This document shows, in pieces, positions 33,139 to 41,371 of a stretch of 64,000 nt of DNA. Under the pieces are notes generated by a model. The model searched no databases, had not been told where the DNA came from, and saw nothing but the letters and a program-made list of their open reading frames with translations. Both the position numbers and the translations under genes were made by a program. Within the stretch, counting starts at the first letter, position 1. Each line of letters starts with the position of its first letter. Source of the DNA: JBALVT01 sp045110675 (GTDB lineage: Bacteria; Pseudomonadota; Gammaproteobacteria; Pseudomonadales; Halieaceae). The DNA lies in NCBI GenBank assembly GCA_045110675.1, contig JBGCGJ010000042.1, positions 1 to 64,000 on the forward strand, written 5' to 3'.

Positions 33139-34752
33139 TTATTGGCTGCTTCGAGATTTTTTTGCGGCTCTGGGTTGCCATACCTGGACCTTGTAGGTTC
33201 CTCCTCCATACCTGTCTGTCATGGACAGGGGAATTGTTTTGACGTTTTTGTAGTGGCGCGCGAGAAACTTTCGTCCAGTAAGAGTTGAGTTGGCGGGTGG
33301 ATTGCGATCAAAGAAACCACGCATTTCCCACGAAGACGCCAATACCAGGTCATACTCGCGATGCTCGATTTTGCGATACATGTCGGCGATATAAGCTGCC
33401 CAGATGCTCTCTACCGTATCCTGCTGCTGATTTTTCACAAACATCTCAGGTTTGTTTGCAGCTAAGGGGAAGTAAAAGGTATGTCCGTCCTGATTCACTT
33501 TCTTATTTTCTTCAAGTAGTGTCATTACCAGCATCTGGGTTGCCAGGATCTCGTCATTCTCCGCAATCAACTCACGCATCTCACCCCACTTATCGAGATC
33601 GGTTGAAAAGTCTTTTGGCAGAATTTCGTAGGATTGGAACAGGGTAATGAGTACCAATGGCGAAATGAACTTGAGGTTTTCCGGCACTGTGGCCAGGGTT
33701 TTGAAGGCGACGATTAGTAAAAACGGCGACATGAGTTGAAACAGATAAGTCATGTAGTTGCCGGGGTTTTGCCCCAGGCTAACGACGATCGCCACAGTTG
33801 ACCAGAACAGGCCGAACCAAAAAAAATTAATCTTGGCACTGAGTAAGGGGCCATTCAGTCCCACTTTAGCCAGTTGGAAATGCGCAGCCAAAAGCTTTAG
33901 GCCTCTCCCTGGACCTTTGGTGTATAGCCAGGCGATGGCGGCAACGATCATGATCGCCAGAAGTCCGCTGTAGGTTGTGGCGAAAGTTTGCAACTGAATC
34001 AACAGAATATCCCATGTTTGCAATCCTGCTGCGGCGGCTGAGGGAGTGAACAATGTGTTGTCCAGATAGTAAGGGCTGGTGTAGTGCACCATAAACAGTG
34101 TGCTTAGGAGGAGGCTTGCGAAAACGGTCCCCAGTATCAGTCCTGCGCGCATGGAGTGGTACAGGAACAGATACAAGCACAGTATCGGCATTCCAAGAAT
34201 GAAGTATTGTTTGGTGTAAAACGACAAAAGGCCACAAACAAGCGCAAACACCAAACTTTTGTGGCTGAATTTCGCCCACCAGGGCACCATCCAGCTAGCG
34301 ATAAAAATGGCGACTCCAGGCGCATTGGTGCTGGCTACGGGAGTCCCATAAAAAAGTAGCGCAGCGTACATCAGAGCAAAAGTTGCGAGGGCGAAGCGCC
34401 AGTTGCGCGTTATTTTCTGGGTCGCAATTCCGCACAGTCCGGCAGCGATAATAATAAACACCGCCGATACGGAACGATGCAGCAAAAATGTGTTGCCAAA
34501 AATATGGGTGAGAGGTGCGACTAATATATTGTATAGAGGGGGATACACGTCGGCGGCGTGGGGCTGGAATTCTCGGGTGTAGGGGTTGAAGCCTTCAGCA
34601 ATAATTCCGGTGATCAGGGGCATAGTGCCTTCATACAAATCCAGAGGCACAGGGGCACTGATAATTTGCCAGTGGTGGTGTACCAGGCACAGCAGCAACA
34701 CCAGTGTTGCCACCGGGAATAGCATTCGCCACACTTTGTCTATTACTTCCAC
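33139..34752 (-). CDS. GT-C-type membrane glycosyltransferase-like protein
   Basis: A 537-residue polytopic protein with about eleven helices. The first external loop has LDLYEGTMPL followed by FNPYT and YPPLYN, the acidic and aromatic pattern of GT-C enzymes of the PMT/ArnT type, which move sugars from polyprenyl phosphates in the periplasm. The start is GTG 34752, with ATG 34725 possible. Its stop lies one base before the sulfatase start, so the two genes form an operon. It is a candidate to use the arabinose donor made by the nearby cluster; this is inference. Confidence 0.78.
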   Translation of the reverse strand: MEVIDKVWRMLFPVATLVLLLCLVHHHWQIISAPVPLDLYEGTMPLITGIIAEGFNPYTREFQPHAADVYPPLYNILVAPLTHIFGNTFLLHRSVSAVFIIIAAGLCGIATQKITRNWRFALATFALMYAALLFYGTPVASTNAPGVAIFIASWMVPWWAKFSHKSLVFALVCGLLSFYTKQYFILGMPILCLYLFLYHSMRAGLILGTVFASLLLSTLFMVHYTSPYYLDNTLFTPSAAAAGLQTWDILLIQLQTFATTYSGLLAIMIVAAIAWLYTKGPGRGLKLLAAHFQLAKVGLNGPLLSAKINFFWFGLFWSTVAIVVSLGQNPGNYMTYLFQLMSPFLLIVAFKTLATVPENLKFISPLVLITLFQSYEILPKDFSTDLDKWGEMRELIAENDEILATQMLVMTLLEENKKVNQDGHTFYFPLAANKPEMFVKNQQQDTVESIWAAYIADMYRKIEHREYDLVLASSWEMRGFFDRNPPANSTLTGRKFLARHYKNVKTIPLSMTDRYGGGTYKVQVWQPRAAKKSRSSQ

Positions 34753-34958
34753 ATGCCCATATTTTTGTTTTTTGGTTTCAATACCCGACTGGTCTGAAGG
34801 CGTCGGTAGTGCTGTGGCGCAGTATAGCTTATAGAGTGTGGAATTTGTGTGCCGAGCTAGATGGCAAACGAAGTTGGCGCGAATCCGCTTAGTATTAGAA
34901 GGTGCGGGTGTTTATGCGGTAGAATTGTGCCCGCGAAACACCGCCATAACGGTATTCA

Positions 34959-35867
34959 ATGTCAGCGCTTGCCCAAAATCTGAAAACCCCCAGTAACGCT
35001 ATTTATCTTCAGGTGGCAGCACTCTATGCGGTCGTATGTCTTTGCGCTTACTGCTTTGCGTTTCTTCGCCCAGAGGTCACCCTGATGTTTTTAGGCTGTT
35101 CAGTGTTCGCCTGGTCGCTGATAGGCTGGTGTCAGTTTGCGTTGTTTAACGCATTGCACGAAGGCTTGCACAATCGCTTTGGAAATCCTCATCGAGAATT
35201 GTTGGCCTACGCTAGTACTGCCTATACCGTTGGTTTTGACGAAAGTTATCGCAAGGTTCATCTGGATCATCACAAGTATTTTGGCGACCCGCAATTGGAC
35301 CCGGATTATCCCAACTATGCCGATTTTCCTAAAACCAAACGGCAGTTTCTCTGGCGGTTGTTCCTTAATCTCTGCGGTTGGCTCGCGCTTCTTCAATTTT
35401 TGGGTGTGCGCCAGTCCAGAACTTCATCTGATGAAGCCGATGCGGCTGAATCCTCGGGCTCAATTTTTCGCGTCTTGGGTGCCCAGCTGATTATTCTGGC
35501 ACTGTTTTCTGCGACGGTAGGGTGGTTCTACTATCTTTGGCTGTGGTTGATCCCCATCGCCACTTTTGGAAAGTTCTTTTCTTCCACCAGGGCATTTTGC
35601 GAGCATGGATGTCCCGATGATCAGCCGACCATCAGGACAATTACCGGCTCATTCCTCGGAGAGAAAATTTTGGGAGTGTTCTGTTTTCACTACCATGCAG
35701 AGCATCACCGCTACGTTGCTATTCCCTACAACCATCTGGCGGTTGCGAATTCACAGCTGACTGAGTCCGTGTATTCGGACAACGCCCCCGGGGAGCCGCA
35801 CTACGAACACTACGAAAACGGCTATGGAAAGTTATTGTGGGGCTGGTTTCGTGATTTACCACTTTAG
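34959..35867 (+). CDS. Membrane fatty-acid/sphingolipid-type desaturase
   Basis: A 302-residue di-iron membrane enzyme. The three histidine boxes are visible: HEGLHNRF near residue 65, HLDHHKYF near residue 105 and HYHAEHHRY near residue 247. Four hydrophobic segments flank them. The family introduces a double bond or hydroxyl into fatty acyl, sphingoid or carotenoid chains at the inner membrane. It is followed after 53 bases by methyltransferase genes on the same strand. In this locus it may modify the lipid part of a glycolipid. The substrate is not readable from the sequence. Confidence 0.87.
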   Translation: MSALAQNLKTPSNAIYLQVAALYAVVCLCAYCFAFLRPEVTLMFLGCSVFAWSLIGWCQFALFNALHEGLHNRFGNPHRELLAYASTAYTVGFDESYRKVHLDHHKYFGDPQLDPDYPNYADFPKTKRQFLWRLFLNLCGWLALLQFLGVRQSRTSSDEADAAESSGSIFRVLGAQLIILALFSATVGWFYYLWLWLIPIATFGKFFSSTRAFCEHGCPDDQPTIRTITGSFLGEKILGVFCFHYHAEHHRYVAIPYNHLAVANSQLTESVYSDNAPGEPHYEHYENGYGKLLWGWFRDLPL

Positions 35868-35920
35868 TTGCCATTTTAGATGCTACTCAATATGCCTCGT
35901 AGCTTGAGCTATCGCTGTCC

Positions 35921-36868
35921 ATGAATGCCGAATTTCGATGTAACTATTGCGGTGCCGTGAGATTCGACATCGTTACCCAGGGAATAAGGGACTGGGAATA
36001 CGGTGTAACCGGCACCTACGACTACTACCAATGCCAATCCTGTGAAGGTGTACAGCTCCACCCTTTTCCCGATCTCGAAGGTTTAAAAAAAGCCTACGAT
36101 ATTCAGTATCACGGTTACGCCACTGGCGAGAAACGCGGTGTTCTTTTCTCTCTTCTCTACGGCGCCAAGGAGCATCTTTTTCGCCGCCAAATGTCTCGTT
36201 TAGTCGATTCTGGTTCAAAGGTCCTGGATGTCGGCTGTGGCGCGGGAGAGTTTCTGCAGAATGTGAGGAGCTTGGGAGTCACCGCTGTGGAGGGAATCGA
36301 TTTTAGTGAAGATATGATCGCTTCTTTGAGCGCGGCTGGCATTAAAGGCTATTGCGGTACTTTTCCCGAGTTCGAAGGGCAAGCCGATAGCTACGATCTT
36401 ATCTCCATGAATAACTACCTGGAGCATACGGTGGAGCCGCGTCTGGAACTGAAAAAGTCTCTGGACCTGTTGAGTCCGGGCGCCTATCTTGTCGGCGAAG
36501 TGCCAGGTTTCGATTCCTGGGAGCGCAGATTGTTCGGCCGATTCTGGGGTGGCAATCATGTGCCGCGCCATACCTACCAGTTTAATAGCCATTTCTTGAC
36601 CCGATTGCTGCGCGACACCGGGTTTGAAGAGGTTGAAATTAGCCACCAGCTCAATACCAGTCATTGGTCGTTGTCTGTGCAAAACTTTCTGCAGCGCAAT
36701 GTCGAGAATTTGCGTGAAAACCCGGCGATCAGGTTTGGCAGAAGTCGTTACTATGCGGTCCTGCTGTTACTCTTTATTCCGGTTAATGCTGTCTGTGTGC
36801 TCATGAAGAAATCGGGCTGTATCAAGTTTTCTGCACGTAAACCTCTGGAAGTTATCTCCAATGGATGA
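35921..36868 (+). CDS. Class I SAM methyltransferase with N-terminal zinc-ribbon-like segment
   Basis: A 315-residue protein. Residues 6-45 carry two Cys pairs (CNYCG and CQSCEG) that look like a small zinc-binding module, often seen in sugar C-methyltransferases. Motif I is VLDVGCGAGEFLQNV near residue 95, and NNYLEHTVEP marks the post-motif. A hydrophobic segment near the C-terminus (VLLLLFIPVNAVCVLM) may anchor it to the membrane. It overlaps the next methyltransferase gene by 8 bases. The substrate is unknown; a lipid or lipid-linked sugar is plausible. Confidence 0.85.
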   Translation: MNAEFRCNYCGAVRFDIVTQGIRDWEYGVTGTYDYYQCQSCEGVQLHPFPDLEGLKKAYDIQYHGYATGEKRGVLFSLLYGAKEHLFRRQMSRLVDSGSKVLDVGCGAGEFLQNVRSLGVTAVEGIDFSEDMIASLSAAGIKGYCGTFPEFEGQADSYDLISMNNYLEHTVEPRLELKKSLDLLSPGAYLVGEVPGFDSWERRLFGRFWGGNHVPRHTYQFNSHFLTRLLRDTGFEEVEISHQLNTSHWSLSVQNFLQRNVENLRENPAIRFGRSRYYAVLLLLFIPVNAVCVLMKKSGCIKFSARKPLEVISNG

Positions 36869-37607
36869 AGTCTACAATTCGCAGGAGTACAGTTCTGGCT
36901 ATCCTGATGGGATAGAACTCCATTTCTGGAATCGGGCCCGGAATGATCTTTTGTATCGAATGCTGGAGCCTCTGGTAGGGCCGGACGACCTGGTCATGGA
37001 TGTTGGCTGCGGCCCCGGTATTTTTTTGGGTTCCCTGCGCGACAAGCCAATCAATGCTCGGGGTGTTGAGCGCGGCTCGCCGACGGTTCAGCCAGGCTTA
37101 GAGGCGTCGATTGATATCGGCACCGACCTTTTTGACCTGCCGGAGGCTATTCGCTCGCAGATCAAAGTGGTTGTTTTGCTAGACGTGCTAGAGCACATTG
37201 CCGAACGTCGGCAGTTTTTGCGGCGCATCCACAGCGACCTCCCTAACTGCACGCACCTGCTTGTCACAGTGCCCGCGAGAATGGAAATATGGTCGAATTA
37301 TGACGACCATTGGAGCCACTTTTTGCGTTATGACCGTCCGGGCCTCGCTGGGGATCTTGCCAGTGGCGGGTTTACGGCCACTGCGGTGAGTTATGTTTTC
37401 CAATGGATGTATTTATCACTGCTGGCCATGAAATGGCTGGGTATCAAGCGGGGGTCGGATTTTAAATCCCCCAATCGCAATCGGTTTACGGCTGGATTTC
37501 ATCGCTTGTTGGGTTGGGTGACGCAGTTGGAGACCCGGCTTGTGCCGGGCTTTGTTGCGGGATCCTCTATCGTCTGTGTGGCCCGCAGAGATGAATTGGC
37601 CGGTTGA
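36861..37607 (+). CDS. Class I SAM-dependent methyltransferase
   Basis: A 248-residue methyltransferase with motif I VMDVGCGPGIFLGSL near residue 45 and VVVLLDVLEHIAER after it. Its ATG has GGAAG about 9 bases upstream, within the end of the previous methyltransferase gene, so the pair is co-translated. The C-terminal half has a hydrophobic stretch (WMYLSLLAMKWLG). The two may act one after the other on the same molecule; that is inference. Confidence 0.83.
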   Translation: MDEVYNSQEYSSGYPDGIELHFWNRARNDLLYRMLEPLVGPDDLVMDVGCGPGIFLGSLRDKPINARGVERGSPTVQPGLEASIDIGTDLFDLPEAIRSQIKVVVLLDVLEHIAERRQFLRRIHSDLPNCTHLLVTVPARMEIWSNYDDHWSHFLRYDRPGLAGDLASGGFTATAVSYVFQWMYLSLLAMKWLGIKRGSDFKSPNRNRFTAGFHRLLGWVTQLETRLVPGFVAGSSIVCVARRDELAG

Positions 37608-37655
37608 TAGTGCAGTATCTGCGCCGGACTAGTGCAGCGGCGCTGACTTCATCTC

Positions 37656-37681
37656 TTGCAGTCGGGTTTCCCATGTATAAT
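37656..37681 (+). promoter_or_regulatory. Possible sigma-70-like promoter ahead of glycosyltransferase paralogue B
   Basis: A perfect TATAAT at 37676-37681 lies 74 bases before the ATG at 37756. The best -35-like hexamer, TTGCAG at 37656, is only 14 bases away, which is shorter than normal. The -10 box is directly visible; promoter activity is uncertain. Confidence 0.3.
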
Positions 37682-37755
37682 CTTCCTCAAGCTGCTCTTT
37701 GAGCAAGAGCTGATAACATTAACGCGTGGCTGGATGCCTTGGATAGAGTGAGTTC

Positions 37756-38886
37756 ATGCGCAGATATTTAGACCGAATTTTAGGACGCGAGCCAGAAGGT
37801 ATCGGCTCCGGGGCCTCGGCCTCTTCAAAGTCTCAGGCCAAACCCCAAGCTGAAACGTCAGAGCCCAAGAAGGCCAATGCGCCTCTTACGCCAAAGATGA
37901 AGAACTCGCCTATCCCGATACACCGCTTTTCCGAGGAGGTTTCCCTTCCTGTCATTCCCACCGAAGGTCCCAGTCGCAAGATAAGTTTCGTCGTCATTGT
38001 CTACAAAATGCCCGATCAGGCAGAGAAGACTTTATATTCACTGAGCACGAAATATCAACGCGGAGTATCCGAGTCAGATTTTGAAGTGATTGTGGTTGAG
38101 AATGCTTCCAGTGCGGTTTTGGGAGAACAGCGAGCCTGCCAGTACGGCGACAACGTTCGTTACTTCTATCGCGAAGAAACACTGCCGACGCCGGTGCCCG
38201 CGGTGAACTTTGGTGCGTCTCATGCCAGCGGCAGTCACATCACTATTATGGTGGATGGCGCTCGGGTGTTGAGTCCTTCGGTTGTCAGTTTTATGTTGGC
38301 CGCGACTCGCTTACATCCCCAGGCGCTAGTGGCTCTACCCGGATACCATCTCGGTCCGAAGTTACAGCAGCGTTCCATGCTTGAAGGGTACTGCGAAGAA
38401 GTTGAAGCGGAACTCATGGCCTCGATTGACTGGCCGTCGGACGGTTATAAGCTCTTCGAAATCTCATGTTTAAGTGGCACTAGCACCAGCGGTTTTTTTA
38501 AACCCATAGGCGAGAGCAACTGCTACTGCGTCCCAAAGGCGGTATGGGAAAGTGTCGGAGGATTCGATCCCGCTTTTACCGAAACCGGTGGCGGTCAGGT
38601 CAATTTGGACTTTTTTAAGCGTACGGTTGAACTGCCAGATACTGTGCTAGTTATTCTTCCCGGTGAGGGCAGCTTTCATCAATTCCATGGCGGTATCACC
38701 ACCGGCACGCAAGGGGAGAGTCGCATAAAATCAATGGAAGACCATTTCAATCAGTATGCGCAGTTGCGCGGCGGACCCTATCAATCGCCCGACAAGAGGC
38801 CAATTTACCTGGGTAGTTTGCCCGATAGCGTAATGAAGTTTGTAAAGCACGGAGCGGTTCAGGCCATTAAGATGCTCGACCAGTAG
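37756..38886 (+). CDS. Family-2-like glycosyltransferase (paralogue B)
   Basis: A 376-residue protein related over its full catalytic part to the one at 23774-24772. It has an extra N-terminal stretch of about 65 polar residues rich in Ser, Lys and Pro. The GT-A start is ISFVVIVYKMPDQAEKTL, then FEVIVVENASS, MVDGARVLSP in place of Asp-x-Asp, PGYHLG, SDGYKLF and LPGEGSFHQFHGG. A C-terminal 40-residue tail ends in a short amphipathic segment. The two copies probably transfer related sugars to the same type of product. Function is unknown beyond the fold. Confidence 0.82.
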   Translation: MRRYLDRILGREPEGIGSGASASSKSQAKPQAETSEPKKANAPLTPKMKNSPIPIHRFSEEVSLPVIPTEGPSRKISFVVIVYKMPDQAEKTLYSLSTKYQRGVSESDFEVIVVENASSAVLGEQRACQYGDNVRYFYREETLPTPVPAVNFGASHASGSHITIMVDGARVLSPSVVSFMLAATRLHPQALVALPGYHLGPKLQQRSMLEGYCEEVEAELMASIDWPSDGYKLFEISCLSGTSTSGFFKPIGESNCYCVPKAVWESVGGFDPAFTETGGGQVNLDFFKRTVELPDTVLVILPGEGSFHQFHGGITTGTQGESRIKSMEDHFNQYAQLRGGPYQSPDKRPIYLGSLPDSVMKFVKHGAVQAIKMLDQ

Positions 38887-38959
38887 TGCGCCGACCCGAC
38901 TTGTAGAGTCTGAGCAATGAACGCGGTAAACTAAGCCGCTGGCTTGGACCTTCGACAAC

Positions 38960-38964
38960 AGGAG
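38960..38964 (+). promoter_or_regulatory. AGGAG ribosome site with no normal start codon behind it
   Basis: AGGAG is followed 8 bases later by ATC at 38973, in frame with the methyltransferase whose first canonical start is GTG 39081. The codons between read as plausible protein (IDRIYFPPSFRGFEPRR and on). The site therefore hints that the real start is upstream and uses a rare codon, or that the start codon was mutated. Confidence 0.4.
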
Positions 38965-39080
38965 ATTATCTCATCGACCGTATCTACTTTCCGCCCTCGT
39001 TTCGCGGGTTTGAGCCACGTCGCAAAGCCTTCAGCACCTGGAGCGACCACGTTTCCTTTGGTTACGACATTGTAGAAGCG

Positions 39081-39800
39081 GTGCGGCCTGGCAAAGTTGT
39101 CGAACTCGGCGCCTATAATGGCATGAGCTTTTTTGTGTTTTGCCAGTCCATGATCGAGAACGATATTAGTGGCCTGTGCTATGCGGTGGATACCTGGGGT
39201 GGCGATGACCACACCGGCGCGTACGACGATTCTATCTTTAACGATGTGCGCCAGCACGCGCGAGATCACTACCGCGGCAACACCTATCTCATGCGAATGT
39301 TATTCAATGAAGCCGTCGGGCATTTTGAAGACGAAACCATAGACCTGCTGCATATCGATGGGCTTCACACCTACGAAGCGGTGCAGGAAGACTTCAATAA
39401 TTGGTACTCCAAGGTCATTCCCGGTGGCATTATTTTGTTTCATGATATCGAAGCCCGACAATCGGATTTCGGTGTTTGGCGATTTTGGGCGGAGCTGGAA
39501 GCAGAGCATGAAACCTTTGCTTTTAAACACGGTTTCGGATTGGGCGTGTTACGGAAACCTGGAGGCGAACAAGCTACGGACAGCCACCCTCTGCTAGACC
39601 TGCTGTTTAATGGCAGCGAACAGGAACAGCACAGGCTGCGCCAACTTTATATTTATAACAGTGAGTATCTTGAAGCCAGAAACAAAGCTAAACGACTCAA
39701 GGGGCGAGCCAATAAAGGCGGTGATGGCAAAGGTCGCGGACAACCATCGCCACCGCTCCAAGCAGCTGCGGAACCAGCAAAGGGTGATAATAGCGAATAA
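39081..39800 (+). CDS. Class I SAM methyltransferase (CmcI/Methyltransf_24-like), true start probably upstream
   Basis: The part from GTG 39081 encodes 239 residues beginning almost on motif I (KVVELGAYNGMSF). TIDLLHIDGLHTYEAVQEDF follows and then GGIILFHDI, the pattern of class I methyltransferases that act on small molecules or sugars. Starting at 39081 would remove the helix normally placed before motif I. The frame stays open upstream to 38907 and reads sensibly (for example FRGFEPRRKAFSTWSDHVSFGYDIVEAV), with an AGGAG at 38960, yet no ATG, GTG or TTG is available there. The C-terminal 60 residues are basic and low-complexity. It is the last plus-strand gene before the oxygenase cluster. 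Confidence 0.75.
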   Translation: MRPGKVVELGAYNGMSFFVFCQSMIENDISGLCYAVDTWGGDDHTGAYDDSIFNDVRQHARDHYRGNTYLMRMLFNEAVGHFEDETIDLLHIDGLHTYEAVQEDFNNWYSKVIPGGIILFHDIEARQSDFGVWRFWAELEAEHETFAFKHGFGLGVLRKPGGEQATDSHPLLDLLFNGSEQEQHRLRQLYIYNSEYLEARNKAKRLKGRANKGGDGKGRGQPSPPLQAAAEPAKGDNSE

Positions 39801-39810
39801 GCTTTCGCTG

Positions 39811-40560
39811 TCACTCAGGTAGCTTTTGCCACAAAGTGCCATGCTCATCCGCGAGCTCTTCCTCTGGCCTTCCGTTGGAATAGTAATACAAGGCGACAGA
39901 ATCTCTCGTTCGATTGCTGGGACAAGTCATAGGGTGCGGGTGGCCATGATAAGAGGTTGAAGTGGTCGCAAAAATCACGCAGCGTCCGGCAATAGGCGCG
40001 ATTTTCTGCACACAGCTCCCCATGTCCTTTGACCATAGTTCCAGATCACCGCCATATTCCGGTAGCCAGTCCTCATTCAAATAAATTAGCAAATTTAGAC
40101 GGCGATCCAAACCAAACTGCGGGTGCTTGTTAAAGTCTGCGTGCATTTTGAGATAGCCACCGGTGCCGGTGCGATGAACTCCACCGCCGCGCATATGAGG
40201 GTCTGGAAGCAGTCCGCTCACACTGGTAATTTTTTCCAGGATACCTACAAAGGGATTGGTGTTTAGCTCCCAGTATAGCCGTCGATAGACCAGGGGTACC
40301 AATCTCTCCCGCGACAGCCATTTCTTCCCTAGCTGTGCTTCCGTGCCATCTTCGAGTACTACAGGAATATGTTCTGAGCCGGCTTTCTTTTTGGCTGAAA
40401 TATCCGGGAAGTTCGCGTTCAGTACACCGACAAATTCCCCGCTGAGAAAATCGTCTAGAACAATATGAGGAAAGGGGTCTGCATTGCGAAACTGTTCTGC
40501 AAGGTCATCTGCAGCCAGCTCCAGGCGCTGGTAATCAATAATTTGCGTGGATGCACTCAT
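39811..40560 (-). CDS. Fe(II)/2-oxoglutarate-dependent oxygenase (paralogue 1)
   Basis: A 249-residue prolyl-4-hydroxylase-like oxygenase. The iron triad is visible as His-x-Asp in KMHADF and the distal His in SYHGHPHP, with Arg in RTRDSVALYYY to hold 2-oxoglutarate. The N-terminal PFPHIVLDDFL is shared with its neighbour at 40589-41371, and about half of the aligned residues match in the core. It is the third of three adjacent oxygenase genes, 28 bases after the second. Hydroxylation of a sugar, lipid or protein residue is possible; the context favours the glycan product. Confidence 0.87.
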   Translation of the reverse strand: MSASTQIIDYQRLELAADDLAEQFRNADPFPHIVLDDFLSGEFVGVLNANFPDISAKKKAGSEHIPVVLEDGTEAQLGKKWLSRERLVPLVYRRLYWELNTNPFVGILEKITSVSGLLPDPHMRGGGVHRTGTGGYLKMHADFNKHPQFGLDRRLNLLIYLNEDWLPEYGGDLELWSKDMGSCVQKIAPIAGRCVIFATTSTSYHGHPHPMTCPSNRTRDSVALYYYSNGRPEEELADEHGTLWQKLPE

Positions 40561-40588
40561 TCGCCAATACCTTGTTGCAGTGGCATGT

Positions 40589-41371
40589 TCATATCAGTGG
40601 AGGTAACTCCACATCGGGCAGCACCTGCCAATCGGTCTTTTGAGTAGGCGCCACTGCCTTGTCTTCGCGCTCCACGGTGTAGTAATAAAGCGCAATCGAT
40701 TTGCGTGTGCGGTCTGGCGGGCAATTCAACGGCCGCGGGTGGCCGTGAAAGGAATCGTCATCGGTATTGAATATCACGCAGCGCCCGGCGGTAGGCCGAA
40801 TACGCTTTACGCATTGAGTGGCTGATTGATTCCACAATTCGAGATGCCCCTGGTATTCGTCTTTCCAATCTCTGTTGAGGTAGAGCAGCAGGTTCACTCT
40901 GCGGTGTAAATTGTATTCAACGTGATGCGTGAAATCGGCGTGAACGCCCAGAATACCTCCGGGCAGTATTTGATGAAGGCCTCCGCCTCGCAATGAGGGG
41001 TCGGGTATTAGGTTGTCTATCCCGGTCAGCCCCTCCAGCGCTCGAATAAACGTGCTGGAGTTAAACTCCCAGATGAGTTGGCGTATCTCGGGTGAAACTT
41101 TGAATAAATGGGGCATGCCCTGTTTGTTGTACTGGGCTTTTTCTCCGTCTTCGCGTTTTGCCAGCAACTGCCGCCATTGAATGTCCGCCTCCGGTGCGGG
41201 AAATCCTGCCAGTACAGTATCAATGATGTCTGCTGAGATAAGGTCATCGAGAACAATATGAGGAAAGGGATCGCCGCTGACGTAATCCTCATGGGCTGCC
41301 ATAAATCGATTGCGTAGTTGGTTGTACTGGAGCAGCGATTGATCCGGGTATCCGGTACTTTGAGTATTCAT
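40589..41371 (-). CDS. Fe(II)/2-oxoglutarate-dependent oxygenase (paralogue 2)
   Basis: A 260-residue paralogue of the protein at 39811-40560. It has PFPHIVLDDLI near the N-terminus, the iron ligands in GVHADFTHH and SFHGHPRP, and Arg in RTRKSIALYYY. Its ATG follows the stop of the PhyH-type gene directly, and no Shine-Dalgarno site is seen, so it probably depends on translational coupling. The two copies suggest two related hydroxylations, or two positions on one substrate. Confidence 0.87.
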   Translation of the reverse strand: MNTQSTGYPDQSLLQYNQLRNRFMAAHEDYVSGDPFPHIVLDDLISADIIDTVLAGFPAPEADIQWRQLLAKREDGEKAQYNKQGMPHLFKVSPEIRQLIWEFNSSTFIRALEGLTGIDNLIPDPSLRGGGLHQILPGGILGVHADFTHHVEYNLHRRVNLLLYLNRDWKDEYQGHLELWNQSATQCVKRIRPTAGRCVIFNTDDDSFHGHPRPLNCPPDRTRKSIALYYYTVEREDKAVAPTQKTDWQVLPDVELPPLI

